Shown one piece after another: positions 1-8,211 of a stretch of 32,558 nucleotides of DNA. Both the position numbers and the translations under genes were made by a program. The notes below the pieces were generated by a model. The model was not told the origin of the DNA and did not search any database. It saw only the letters and a list, made by a program, of their open reading frames with translations. The stretch comes from CAVYPR01 sp052145775 (GTDB lineage Bacteria > Actinomycetota > Acidimicrobiia > Acidimicrobiales > RAAP-2). The DNA is taken from assembly GCA_052145775.1 (NCBI GenBank), contig JBKQNY010000063.1, positions 1 to 32,558 on the forward strand, written 5' to 3'. Position 1 is the first letter of the stretch, and each line of letters begins with the position of its first letter.

Positions 1-492
1 AACCGGGCCGCCTTCGCCATCCACTCCCAGGTGCACGCCGCCCGCCCCGACGTCGTGGCCGCCGCCCACGCCCACTCCCTGCACGGGAAGGCCTGGTCGT
101 CCCTCGGCCGACTGCTCGAGCCCATCACCCAGGACGTCTGCGGCTTCTACGAGGACCACGGGCTGTTCGACGACTACACCGGCGTCGTCCTCGACACCGA
201 GGAGGGCAAGCGCATCGCCCACGCCCTCGGGGACCACAAGGCGGTCATCCTGCGCAACCACGGTCTGCTCACGGTCGGCCAGTCGGTCGAGTCGGCCGCC
301 TGGTGGTTCATCTCCATGGACCGCTCCTGCCACGCCCAGCTGCTGGCCTCGGCCGCCGGTACCCCGGTGCACATCGACCACGAGATGGCTCGCCTCACCC
401 GCTCCCAGGTGGGAGCGGAGTCGACCGGGCGCTTCAGCTTCACCCCGCTCCTGGCCCGGATCCTGCGCGAGCAGCCCGACCTCTTGGACTGA
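1..492 (+). CDS. Class II aldolase/adducin family protein (3' part)
   Basis: The reading frame is open from the first base, so the gene begins upstream of the window; about 163 C-terminal residues are present. The visible part has the zinc-binding His-x-His of class II aldolases (AAHAHS, about residue 22) and the later conserved RNHG motif followed by a helix rich in aromatic residues. The family includes L-fuculose-phosphate and L-ribulose-phosphate aldolase/epimerases and sugar dehydratases; substrate cannot be told from this fragment. An in-frame GTG at position 31 is internal to the conserved domain and is not a credible start. It ends 19 bases from the convergent gcvPB stop. Confidence 0.85.
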   Translation, partial: NRAAFAIHSQVHAARPDVVAAAHAHSLHGKAWSSLGRLLEPITQDVCGFYEDHGLFDDYTGVVLDTEEGKRIAHALGDHKAVILRNHGLLTVGQSVESAAWWFISMDRSCHAQLLASAAGTPVHIDHEMARLTRSQVGAESTGRFSFTPLLARILREQPDLLD

Positions 493-511
493 GCAGCCGA
501 CCGATCGCCGC

Positions 512-2038
512 TCAGCGGAGGTCGAAGGTGGGGACGAGGGTGCGGGCCGCCCGGGCCTCGTCGACCCGGCGTACCGGGGTCTTCGTGGGGGCCTCGGCCA
601 GGGCCGCCGGGTCGGCCGCCCCGACGACGGCGATCCGCTCGAGGGCGTCGGCCAGGGCCTCGAGGGTCTGGGGGCTCTCGGTCTCGGTGGGCTCGATCAT
701 GAGCGCCTCCTCGACAATCAGCGGGAAGTAGACGGTCGGGGCGTGGAACCCCTCCTCGAGCAGGCGCTTGGCCACGTCGAGGGCCTTCACCCCGTGCCGG
801 CGCTTCAGGGTCGACGCGGACAGGACCACCTCGTGCATGCACGGCCGGTCGAAGGGGACGTCGTAGACGCCGGACAACCGGGCCCGCAGCCAGTTGGCGT
901 TGAGCACGGCGCGCTCGGCCACCCGGCGCAGCCCGTCGCCCCCGTGCACCTCGATGTAGGCCAGAGCCCGGGCCAGCACCAGGGCGTTGCCGTGCCAGGA
1001 GTGGACCCGCCCGATCGACCTGGCCGGGGTTTCCCAGCCATAGGCGGGGCCGCCTCCGCCGGTCCGGCGCACGGCGCGAGGCCCGGGCAGGTACTCCCTC
1101 AGCCGCTCGGAGACGACCACCGGTCCCGCCCCCGGTCCCCCGCCGCCGTGCGGGGTGGCGAAGGTCTTGTGCAGGTTGAGGTGGACGATGTCGAAGCCCA
1201 TGTCCCCCGGCCGCACCACGCCCAGGATGGCGTTGAGGTTCGCCCCGTCGTAGTAGAGGAGCCCGCCCACCTCGTGGGTGGCGGCGGCGATGGCCTCGAT
1301 GTCCTCTTCGAACAGCCCAAGGGTGTTGGGGTTGGTGAGCATGATCCCGGCCACGTCGGTGTCGAGCACGGCGCGCAGTGCCCCCATGTCCACGCAGCCC
1401 CGGTCGTCGGAGGGGACGGTCGTGACCTCGTAGCCACCCAGGGTGACCGAGGCCGGGTTGGTGCCGTGGGCCGAGTCGGGGATGACCACCCGCCGGCGCT
1501 CCTCGCCGTGCGCCCCGTGGAACGCCCGCATCAACAGCAGCCCCGTCAGCTCGCCGGCCGCGCCCGCCGCCGGCTGCACGGTGGCCGCCGCCATGCCGGT
1601 GATCTCGCAGAGGGCCTCCTCCAGCTCGACCATGAGGGCCAGCCAGCCCTGGACCAGGTGGGCCGGGGCGGCGGGGTGGACGTCGGCCAGGCCAGCCAGA
1701 CCGGCCACCTCGTCGCAGAACTTGGGGTTGTACTTCATGGTGCACGAGCCCAGGGGGTAGGCGCCCAGGTCCACCGAGAACTGCCGGTGGCTGAGCCGGG
1801 TGAAGTGGGCGACGAGATCGCGCTCGGAGACCTCGGCCACCGCCAGCGGCTCGCGCCGTCGGTGGTCGGCCGGCACCAGGTCCTCGATCCCCCACTCGGG
1901 CACCTCGGTCGTGCGCAGCTGGACGCTTCGCCGTCCCGGCTGGGAGAGCTCGAAGAGCGTCGGCTCGGCGGCCCTCCCCAGCAGGGGGGCGCTCGCGGCG
2001 CGCCCGCCGGCCGCGCCGGCCGGCTGGTCGGCGCTCAC
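512..2038 (-). CDS. gcvPB: Glycine dehydrogenase (decarboxylating) subunit 2
   Basis: This is the PLP-binding half of the P-protein of the glycine cleavage system, which decarboxylates glycine and passes the aminomethyl group to lipoyl-GcvH. The 508-residue product has the PLP lysine in LNLHKTFATPHGGGGPG (about Lys291) and the SAHGTNPAS motif near residue 190, both typical of the subunit. The GTG start overlaps the gcvPA stop by four bases (GTGA), so translation is probably coupled. The first 25 residues are Ala/Gly rich and poorly conserved, so the start is supported mainly by this overlap. The P-protein is split into two chains here, whereas mycobacteria have one fused chain. It is the last gene of the run and converges on the aldolase. 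Confidence 0.96.
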   Translation of the reverse strand: MSADQPAGAAGGRAASAPLLGRAAEPTLFELSQPGRRSVQLRTTEVPEWGIEDLVPADHRRREPLAVAEVSERDLVAHFTRLSHRQFSVDLGAYPLGSCTMKYNPKFCDEVAGLAGLADVHPAAPAHLVQGWLALMVELEEALCEITGMAAATVQPAAGAAGELTGLLLMRAFHGAHGEERRRVVIPDSAHGTNPASVTLGGYEVTTVPSDDRGCVDMGALRAVLDTDVAGIMLTNPNTLGLFEEDIEAIAAATHEVGGLLYYDGANLNAILGVVRPGDMGFDIVHLNLHKTFATPHGGGGPGAGPVVVSERLREYLPGPRAVRRTGGGGPAYGWETPARSIGRVHSWHGNALVLARALAYIEVHGGDGLRRVAERAVLNANWLRARLSGVYDVPFDRPCMHEVVLSASTLKRRHGVKALDVAKRLLEEGFHAPTVYFPLIVEEALMIEPTETESPQTLEALADALERIAVVGAADPAALAEAPTKTPVRRVDEARAARTLVPTFDLR

Positions 2039-3411
2039 GGTCGCACCGCCTTGTCGAGGGCGGCGACGTAGCCGTCGATCTCGGCCCGGGTGCGACGCTC
2101 GGTGACGGCCACCAGGAGGCCGTGCTCCGCCGCCTCGGGGTCGACCGAACCGTCGCCCCCCTCCCCCACCAGGTCGGCCAGGGCCACCCCGGCCAGGTAG
2201 CCCTCTGTGGCCAGCCGCTCGACCACCAGCCGGGCCGGCACCGGCGTGCGCAGGGCCAGCTCGCGGACGACCGGCGCCGAGCCGGTGAGGGGGCCCACGC
2301 CGTCGAGGGCGAGCGCCCCCTCCCGCAGGTACCGCGTCCCCCGGGCGCAGCGCAGCCCCACCTCGGCCAGGCCGGCCGTGCCCAGCCAGCCGAGCTGGAT
2401 GGCAGCGGTGACCGCCATGAGGGTCTGGTTGGTGCAGACGTTGGACGTCGCCTTCTCCCGGCGGATGTCCTGCTCCCGGGCGCGCAGCGTGGTCACGTAG
2501 GCGCGCCGGCCCTCGGTGTCCACCGTCTCACCGACCAGCCGGCCGGGGAGTCGGCGCACCTGGGACTGGCTGCAGGCGAAGAGGCCCAGGTAGGGGCCGC
2601 CGAAGGAGAGCGGCGTGCCGAAGGGCTGACCCTCGCCGACCACGACGTCGGCCCCGAGCTCCCCGGGGGACCGCAGGATCCCGGCCGCGGCGGGGTCGGC
2701 CGCCACCACCACCAGCGCGCCGTGGGCGTCGGCCACCCGGCGGGCCTCGGCCAGGTCCTCCAGGCACCCCAAGTAGTTGGGGTAGCCGACGGCCAATACC
2801 GCCGGCGGCTCGCCGTCGCCCTCGGGCCACACCGTGCGGCCCCCCCCGAGCCTCACTTCGGTGATCCGGTGGCCGGTGCCCACGGCGAAGGTGGCGAGCA
2901 CCGCCCGCCAGTGGGGGTGGATGCCGGCCGAGACCCACACGCCCTGACGGCCGGTGGCCCCGGTGGCGAGGTTGACCGCCTCGACCAGGGCGCTGGCCCC
3001 GTCGTAGAGGGAGGCGTTGGCGATCGGCAGGCCGGCCAGCCGCGCCACCATGGTCTGGAACTCGAACACCGCCTGCAGCACCCCTTGGGCCACCTCGGGC
3101 TGGTACGGGGTGTAGGCGGTCACGAACTCGCTGCGCCCGGCCAGGGCGCGGACCACGGCGGGCACCTCGTGGTCGTAGGCGCCGGCCCCGGCGAAGCAGA
3201 CCAGCCGGTCCGTGCGGGCCCGGTTGGCCCCGGCCAACGCCTCGAGGTGGGCCGCCACGTCCGGCTCGGGGCGTCCGTCGTCGAAGTCGAGCCCACCGAC
3301 CACCCGCAGCGCCGGCGGCACGGCGGCGAACAGGTCGTCGAGCGTGGAAAGCCCGAGGAAGGCGAGCATGGACTCGATCTTGGCGTCGGTGTGCGGCAGG
3401 TAGTCGGCCAT
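2035..3411 (-). CDS. gcvPA: Glycine dehydrogenase (decarboxylating) subunit 1
   Basis: This is the N-terminal-type subunit of the split P-protein, working with GcvPB in the cytoplasm. At 458 residues it has the family's usual length. It opens with the expected YLPHTDAKIESMLAFLG segment and carries the conserved AYTPYQPEVAQGVLQA and NASLYDGASA stretches. The ATG start overlaps the gcvT stop by one base (TGATG), and its own stop overlaps the gcvPB start. The order gcvT-gcvPA-gcvPB is the common one for organisms with a split P-protein. No separate promoter is apparent. Confidence 0.96.
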   Translation of the reverse strand: MADYLPHTDAKIESMLAFLGLSTLDDLFAAVPPALRVVGGLDFDDGRPEPDVAAHLEALAGANRARTDRLVCFAGAGAYDHEVPAVVRALAGRSEFVTAYTPYQPEVAQGVLQAVFEFQTMVARLAGLPIANASLYDGASALVEAVNLATGATGRQGVWVSAGIHPHWRAVLATFAVGTGHRITEVRLGGGRTVWPEGDGEPPAVLAVGYPNYLGCLEDLAEARRVADAHGALVVVAADPAAAGILRSPGELGADVVVGEGQPFGTPLSFGGPYLGLFACSQSQVRRLPGRLVGETVDTEGRRAYVTTLRAREQDIRREKATSNVCTNQTLMAVTAAIQLGWLGTAGLAEVGLRCARGTRYLREGALALDGVGPLTGSAPVVRELALRTPVPARLVVERLATEGYLAGVALADLVGEGGDGSVDPEAAEHGLLVAVTERRTRAEIDGYVAALDKAVRP

Positions 3412-4490
3412 CAGGCCGCACCCGCGTCGGGCTCGGGCCAGAACCTGGTCGGGGCGAGGCGCGCCGTGAGCACCCGGCCGCGCACGGTGACCGTCACCGG
3501 CTCGCCGTCGCCGAGCTCATCCGAGGTGTCGACGAGCGCCAGGGCGATGCCGCGCTGGCGCATCGGGGAGAAGTTGCCGCTCGTCACCACCCCGACCCGG
3601 CGGCCCGAGGCCGCCACCTCGTCACCCTCACGCGGCGGCTGGCGGCCGTCGGCGAGCACCCCCCGCAACCGCCGGCGCGGGCCGTCCCGGCGCTCGGCCT
3701 CGAGGGCCGCCCGCCCACGGAAGTCACCCTTGTCCCAGCCCACCACCCATCCGAGCCCGGCCTGGAGCGGGGTGATCCCCTCCCCGAGCTCGTGGCCGTG
3801 GAGCGGCAAACCGGCCTCGAGACGCAGGGTGTCGCGGGCGCCCAGCCCGGCCGGCGCCGCGCCCGCCCCCAGCACGGCCTCGAAGAACGGTCCGGCCGCC
3901 TCCCGTGGCACCGCGCACTCGACGCCGTCCTCACCGGTGTAGCCGGTCCCCGCGGCCAGGCAGTCGGCGCCCTCCCACGTGAAGGGGGCGACCCGGAAGT
4001 GGCCGACGGCGGCCGCCTCGGGCGCCACCTTGGCCAGGCGCTGGCGCGCCGCCGGCCCCTGGACGGCCACCACCGCCCTCGAGCCGGTCACGTCCCGCCC
4101 GCCCACAGCGGCCAAGGCCGGGGCCGTGTTCGAGGCGTTGGGCATGACGTCGAACCGCTCCTCGGACACCCACCACACGATGAGGTCGTCGACGACCGAA
4201 CCGTCGTCGGCGAGCAGGTGCGTGTACTGGGCCCGGCCGGGCCCGATCCTGCGCAGGTCGTTGGTGAGGGTCGACTGCAGCCGGTCGAAGGCGTCGGGCC
4301 CCTCCACCCGCAGGGTGCCGAGATGGCTCACGTCGAAGGCCACGGCGTCGGTGCGGCAGGCGCGGTGCTCGGCCACGGTGCCGGCGGGATACGAGAGCGG
4401 CATCTCCCAGCCCCCGAACTCGACCATCCGGGCCCCGAGGGCCAGGTGGACGGGGTGCAGGGGGGAGCGTCGAGCGGTCGTCCCGGTCAT
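3411..4490 (-). CDS. gcvT: Glycine cleavage system T protein (aminomethyltransferase)
   Basis: GcvT moves the methylene from aminomethyl-GcvH to tetrahydrofolate and releases ammonia. The chosen ATG gives 359 residues beginning MTGTTARRSPLHPVHLALGA, with the conserved N-terminal MVEFGGWEMPLSY and FDVSHLG motifs at about residues 22-55. The frame stays open further upstream, but the conserved family sequence begins here. A GGAGG lies only three bases before the ATG. A ten-codon mini-ORF ends by overlapping this ATG (ATGA), so initiation may be coupled to it. A TAGGCT -10-like box lies about 40 bases upstream. A second GcvT-fold protein, YgfZ, is encoded at 23042-24016; it is clearly distinct. 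Confidence 0.95.
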   Translation of the reverse strand: MTGTTARRSPLHPVHLALGARMVEFGGWEMPLSYPAGTVAEHRACRTDAVAFDVSHLGTLRVEGPDAFDRLQSTLTNDLRRIGPGRAQYTHLLADDGSVVDDLIVWWVSEERFDVMPNASNTAPALAAVGGRDVTGSRAVVAVQGPAARQRLAKVAPEAAAVGHFRVAPFTWEGADCLAAGTGYTGEDGVECAVPREAAGPFFEAVLGAGAAPAGLGARDTLRLEAGLPLHGHELGEGITPLQAGLGWVVGWDKGDFRGRAALEAERRDGPRRRLRGVLADGRQPPREGDEVAASGRRVGVVTSGNFSPMRQRGIALALVDTSDELGDGEPVTVTVRGRVLTARLAPTRFWPEPDAGAA

Positions 4491-4519
4491 CGGCCTCCGT
4501 GGGCCTGGGCCACTCCCAT
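4487..4519 (-). other. Possible ten-codon leader ORF before gcvT
   Basis: ATG-GGA-GTG-GCC and six further codons end in a TGA that overlaps the gcvT ATG. The ATG lies nine bases after a TAGGCT box, in the geometry of a leaderless start. The peptide MGVAQAHGGR contains two glycines at its C-terminal side but no obvious glycine-run attenuator. It could couple gcvT translation to leaderless initiation, or be chance. Confidence 0.3.
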
Positions 4520-4528
4520 TGCCACCGC

Positions 4529-4534
4529 AGCCTA
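4529..4534 (-). promoter_or_regulatory. TAGGCT -10-like box before gcvT
   Basis: TAGGCT on the minus strand is the same hexamer seen before the genes at 10180 and 8210. Its first three bases are the TAG stop codon of the upstream PD-(D/E)XK-like gene. No clear -35 is visible. It would give gcvTPAPB a promoter of its own inside the cluster. Confidence 0.4.
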
Positions 4535-4927
4535 GGCGGCGTTGGCGGCCGGCAGCTCCAGGCCGTGATGGGCCAGCAGGTCGCGGAACTGGCGCTGGTA
4601 GACGATGACGAGCAGCACCTCGGGGTAGAGCTCGCGCAGCCGGCGGGCCTTGGCGTTCTTGCGGGTCACCAGCCGCTGGTCGGCCGTGGTCAGCTCGACG
4701 AAGCAGGAGAAGTCGGGCAGCCAGAAGTCGGGGCGGAACCCCGAGCTGGCCACCCCCGCGTCGTTCCAGCGAAGGGCGAACTCGACCGGCTCGTACTCCC
4801 AGCGGATTTCGTTGACGTCGAGCAGGACGGCGAAGAGACGTTCGGAGGGGTGGGCGAAGCGGACGGCCCCGGCCGGCGCGCTCGACGGATGCGACGCGCG
4901 CCGTGCACCGAGGGCCAGGGGGTTCAC
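4532..4927 (-). CDS. PD-(D/E)XK nuclease-like protein of unknown function
   Basis: The 131-residue product starts with about 22 variable residues, then a compact domain: Glu29 in HPSER, WEYEP (about 43-47), Pro66-Asp67 in FRPDFWLP, Glu78-Leu-Thr80, then Lys90 and Lys93 in TRKNAKARRLRELYP. The order Glu, Pro-Asp, Glu-x-(Lys) plus a basic helix is that of PD-(D/E)XK nucleases such as TnsA/Vsr-like folds. The usual Lys after Glu-x is Thr here (ELT), which may mean altered catalysis or a lysine supplied from the helix. I recall the VELTT...LVTRKN...LRELYPEV pattern as a conserved bacterial family without known function. The GTG start overlaps the MerR stop by four bases, so the two genes are probably translated together. 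Confidence 0.7.
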   Translation of the reverse strand: MNPLALGARRASHPSSAPAGAVRFAHPSERLFAVLLDVNEIRWEYEPVEFALRWNDAGVASSGFRPDFWLPDFSCFVELTTADQRLVTRKNAKARRLRELYPEVLLVIVYQRQFRDLLAHHGLELPAANAA

Positions 4928-5451
4928 TCCCCGGCGGCTCGGGGCCGTCGTGGCCCCGCGGTGGCGGAGACGTCCCGCCGCCCGCCGTCGTGTGTGCTGG
5001 CGTCGCCCTGGCGGCCGATCTCGGCGATGTCGGCATCGAGCTCGCCGACCACCCCCGAGAGCGGGACGATGTTGAAGACGCCCTGGCCCCCGGCGAGCAG
5101 GTCGACGACCTCGCCGTTCGAGCGCGCCAGCACCGAGTGGGTGCCCGTCAGCACGAGGTTGGCCGAGGCCAGGTCGACTCCCAGGTCCTGGCGGAGGCAG
5201 TCCACCGCCCGGCGGGCCGACTGCAGCGACACCCCGGCGTCGAGCAGTTGCTTGATGACCTTCAACTCGAGCAGATCGCGGTAGGAGTAGAGACGCTTGC
5301 TCCCGCTGCCGGTGGCCTCGGCCAGCGAGGGTCGGAGGAGGCCCGTCCGGGCCCAGTAGTCCAGCTGGCGGTAGGTGATGCCGACCAGCGAGCAGACCTG
5401 CGGACCTCGGTAACCCTCGGTGGCGGGCTGGGACGTCTCTCGCTCGGTCAT
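4924..5451 (-). CDS. MerR-family transcriptional regulator (Rv1830 type)
   Basis: This 175-residue DNA-binding protein starts with a MerR winged-helix domain (about residues 13-80): GYRGPQVCSLVGITYRQLDY, WARTGLL, then SGSKRLYSYRDLLELKVIKQLLDAG. A middle region with VVDLLAGGQGVF follows, and the tail is charged. The pattern closely matches M. tuberculosis Rv1830 from memory, including RQLDYWART and GGQGVF. No metal-binding cysteine loop is present, as expected for this branch. The ATG is preceded by GGGAGG and a -35/-10 pair. It overlaps the next gene by four bases. In mycobacteria the orthologue lies directly after the DUF151 gene; here it is separated from it by 8.8 kb. Confidence 0.9.
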   Translation of the reverse strand: MTERETSQPATEGYRGPQVCSLVGITYRQLDYWARTGLLRPSLAEATGSGSKRLYSYRDLLELKVIKQLLDAGVSLQSARRAVDCLRQDLGVDLASANLVLTGTHSVLARSNGEVVDLLAGGQGVFNIVPLSGVVGELDADIAEIGRQGDASTHDGGRRDVSATAGPRRPRAAGE

Positions 5452-5480
5452 GGGTCCTCCCTCACTGCTCCGACCCGATC

Positions 5481-5509
5481 ACTGTAGCAGCGGGACCACA
5501 TTGGCGTAA
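5481..5509 (-). promoter_or_regulatory. Promoter of the MerR-nuclease-gcv operon
   Basis: On the minus strand TTACGC (5509-5504) and TACAGT (5486-5481) are separated by 17 bases. A GGGAGG ribosome-binding site then precedes the ATG at 5451. It is among the most conventional promoters in the window. Confidence 0.5.
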
Positions 5510-5520
5510 CTACGTGGGCG

Positions 5521-6585
5521 TCATCTCGCGGTCTCCCCGCCGGGCCAGGCACGGACCGGACCCCGGGCGGTCAGCCCGACCCGGTCCCCCGGCCGGAGCA
5601 GGGTGGGCCCGATGACCCGGACCACCAGCGACGGCTCCCCCGGGCCGCACGGGGCGTCGGGGCGCACCCGCACCACGGCGTCGTGGCCGAAGTACTCGTA
5701 GGCGGTGACCTCCCCGGCCAGGGCCCCGGTCTCCTCGGAGACCAGTTCGAGCTGCTCGGGACGGACGAGGACCACGGTGGCGGCCCCGGCCGGGACGGTC
5801 CCGGCGGCCCAGTCGGCCGCCAGCAGCCCGAGCCCGGTGCGGACGCCGGCCTCCTCGGCCACCCCTCCCACCACGTTGGTCTCGCCCAGGAACCTGGCCA
5901 GGTCCAGGTCGCCCGGCTGCGCGTAGACGCTCTGGGGCGTGCCCACCTGGCCGATCCGCCCCCCGTCGATGACCGCCACCAGGTCGGCCCAGCTCAACGC
6001 CTCGTCCTGGTCGTGGGTGACGAGCAACGCGGTGGTGGAGGCCCGGCGCAGGATGGCGGCCACATCCGCCCGCACGCTGGCCCGCAGCGCGGGGTCAAGG
6101 GAGGAGAACGGCTCGTCCAAGAGGACCAGACGCGGGCCAACGGCCAGGGCGCGGGCCAGGGCCACCCGCTGCTGCTGGCCGCCGGAGAGCTGGTGCGGGT
6201 AGCGGCGGCCCATCCCCCCCATCCCCACCATCTCGAGCAGGTCCTCGACGACGCGGGGCCCCCGACGGGACCGGGGGACGCCGAAGGCGACGTTGCGCGC
6301 CGCGCTCAAGTGCGGGAAGAGCGCGCCCTCCTGGGGCACGTAGCCGAGGTGGCGCTCCTCGGGGGCCAGGTGATGGCGGTCGTCGTCGGCCAGCCGGCCG
6401 CCGATCGAGACCCGACCCCGGTCGGCCCGCTCGAAGCCGGCCAGCACCCGCAGCAGCGTGGTCTTGCCGCTCCCCGAGGCGCCGAGGATGGCGGCCAGCG
6501 AGCCCTCGGGCACCGACAGGGTGAGCCCGGTGAGGACCGGGTTGGCACCGAAGGATTTGTGCAGGTCTTCGACCTCGAGGCCCAT
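5521..6585 (-). CDS. Ferric-iron-type ABC transporter ATP-binding protein
   Basis: The 354-residue ATPase energises the adjacent two-domain permease. It has Walker A GASGSGKTT (about residues 37-45), Q-loop YVPQEGALFPHL, signature LSGGQQQRVALARAL, Walker B LVLLDEPFSSLD and the switch His in LLVTHDQDEA. A C-terminal regulatory TOBE-like region (from about residue 250) includes VLVRPEQLEL. These features fit the FbpC/PotA/ThiQ class; the permease and the iron box upstream favour iron. The ATG overlaps the permease stop (TGATG); a GTG one codon earlier is equally possible. Confidence 0.92.
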   Translation of the reverse strand: MGLEVEDLHKSFGANPVLTGLTLSVPEGSLAAILGASGSGKTTLLRVLAGFERADRGRVSIGGRLADDDRHHLAPEERHLGYVPQEGALFPHLSAARNVAFGVPRSRRGPRVVEDLLEMVGMGGMGRRYPHQLSGGQQQRVALARALAVGPRLVLLDEPFSSLDPALRASVRADVAAILRRASTTALLVTHDQDEALSWADLVAVIDGGRIGQVGTPQSVYAQPGDLDLARFLGETNVVGGVAEEAGVRTGLGLLAADWAAGTVPAGAATVVLVRPEQLELVSEETGALAGEVTAYEYFGHDAVVRVRPDAPCGPGEPSLVVRVIGPTLLRPGDRVGLTARGPVRAWPGGETAR

Positions 6586-8210
6586 CACGGCGCCACCGTG
6601 GCCCGCGCCGGCATGCGGTCGAACCAACGCCCCAGGACGTAGCTCGGCACGGCGGCCACGGCCACCATCACCGCCGCGTACGGCGCCGCCTGGTGGTAGG
6701 AGCTTGTGCTGGTAAACGCCCAGAACTGGGTGGCCAGGGTCTCCACCCCCGTGGGTCGCAGGAGCAGGGTGGCGGTGAGCTCGGTGACCGCCTCCAAGAA
6801 GACGAGGCAGAAGGCGGCGGCGAGGCCCGGGGCGAGGAGGGGCAGGGTGACCCGACCGAGCACCGCCAGCCGGCCCCGGCCCAGCGACCGGCCGACCTCC
6901 TCCAGCCCGACCGGGGCGCGGGCCACCGAGGCCCGCACCGCCACCAGGGCCAGGGGGAAGAACATGATGGCGTAGGCCACCATGAGCACCAGGGCGGACT
7001 GGTAGAGGGTGCCGGCGGCGTAGCGCTCGAGGGCGTAGGTGAAGGCCAGGGCGATCACCACCCCGGGGACGGCCAGGACGAGGTAGGTGCTGCGCTCGAG
7101 GGCCATCACCCCCCGGCCGGGGTGGCGCACCGACAAGAGCGCCACGGGGAGGGCGGCCACCGTGGCGAGGAGCCCGGCCCCGGCGCTGTAGAGCGCGGTG
7201 TGAGCGGCGGCCGAGGCGACCGAGGCGGCCGCCGGCAGGGTCGATGTGCCGCCGCGGAACAGCCAGTAGACGATGGCCCCGACGGGCACCCCCAGCGCGG
7301 TGGCGACCAGGACGGAGAACCCGGCCAGCACCGGGACCTTGGCCCGGCCCAGCCGGAAGGGCTGGGCGAGGCGGGCGGCCAGCGGCCCCACCCGGCTGGC
7401 CCGACCTCGCCCGTGCGATACCCCCTCCACCGAGAGCACCAGCATGCCCAGGATCACCAGCACCAGCGAGAGTGCGCAGGCCGCCGGGGCGTCGAAACCG
7501 ACCTGGGCCTCGGTGAAGATCTCGGTGGTGAAGGTGCGGTAGCCGAGGAGCTCGAAGGCGCCGTACTCGGAGAGGACCACCAGGGCCACCAGGACGCAGC
7601 CGCCCAGCACGGCCAGCCGGGCCTGCCCCAGGGTCACCCGCCAGAAGGTCGCCACCCTCCCCACCCCGAGGCTCCGGGCGACCTCCTCCTGTCCGGGGTC
7701 GGCGTTGCGCAGGCTGGCCGCCACCGGCAGGTACACGAGCGGATAGACGGCCAGCGTCATCACGAGCACCGACCCGGCGAATCCGCCGATGCCCACGAAC
7801 AGCGACTTCCAGCCGAACGCCACGGCGAAGTCGGGGATCCCCACCGGGACCACGACGAGGACCGCCCACAGCCTTCGTCCGGGCAGGTCGGTCCGCTCGA
7901 CGCACCAAGCCGCCAGGGTGCCGAGGACGGCGCAGGCCGCGGTGACCACCACGAGGAGGCTGACCGTGTTCCACAGCAGGGTGGCGGTGAGCTGGCGGAA
8001 GATGAGCGGGGCCACCGCCGACCACCCGTACTGCACTGCCTCGAGGACGAGGAAGGCCAGGGGCAGCAGCAAGAGCGCGGCCACCACGCCCGAGACGACC
8101 GCCAGCCCCGCCGGTCGCCGGCCGGGGCGGGGCGCCACCGCGTCCGTGGACGCGCCGGGCGACGGGCCCTCGGCCCGCGGCGCCTCCAGGATGCCCGGTG
8201 CCGACCCCAT
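6585..8210 (-). CDS. Ferric-iron-type ABC transporter permease (fused, two domains)
   Basis: This 541-residue integral membrane protein has two tandem binding-protein-dependent transport domains. The first runs about residues 60-260, with the EAA-type loop SLRNADPGQEEVARSLG. The second runs about residues 300-530, with a matching loop APVGLEEVGRSLG. The first transmembrane segment starts near residue 35 after a Pro/Gly-rich cytoplasmic leader. The layout is that of FbpB/ThiP-type permeases. No substrate-binding protein gene lies nearby, so it must be encoded elsewhere. The ATG begins only one base after an iron-box palindrome; a later start inside the variable leader cannot be excluded. Confidence 0.9.
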   Translation of the reverse strand: MGSAPGILEAPRAEGPSPGASTDAVAPRPGRRPAGLAVVSGVVAALLLLPLAFLVLEAVQYGWSAVAPLIFRQLTATLLWNTVSLLVVVTAACAVLGTLAAWCVERTDLPGRRLWAVLVVVPVGIPDFAVAFGWKSLFVGIGGFAGSVLVMTLAVYPLVYLPVAASLRNADPGQEEVARSLGVGRVATFWRVTLGQARLAVLGGCVLVALVVLSEYGAFELLGYRTFTTEIFTEAQVGFDAPAACALSLVLVILGMLVLSVEGVSHGRGRASRVGPLAARLAQPFRLGRAKVPVLAGFSVLVATALGVPVGAIVYWLFRGGTSTLPAAASVASAAAHTALYSAGAGLLATVAALPVALLSVRHPGRGVMALERSTYLVLAVPGVVIALAFTYALERYAAGTLYQSALVLMVAYAIMFFPLALVAVRASVARAPVGLEEVGRSLGRGRLAVLGRVTLPLLAPGLAAAFCLVFLEAVTELTATLLLRPTGVETLATQFWAFTSTSSYHQAAPYAAVMVAVAAVPSYVLGRWFDRMPARATVAP

Positions 8211-8211
8211 A

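Noticed and set aside
489..515. CTGAGC...GCTCAG hairpin between aldolase and gcvPB stops; a similar CTGAG...CTCAG at 23022-23046
   Set aside because: Each arm contains the TGA stop of a convergent gene, so short palindromes are expected by chance; stems are only 5-6 bases.
4491..4531. Glycine riboswitch upstream of gcvT
   Set aside because: Only 41 bases separate the genes, too short for even one aptamer.
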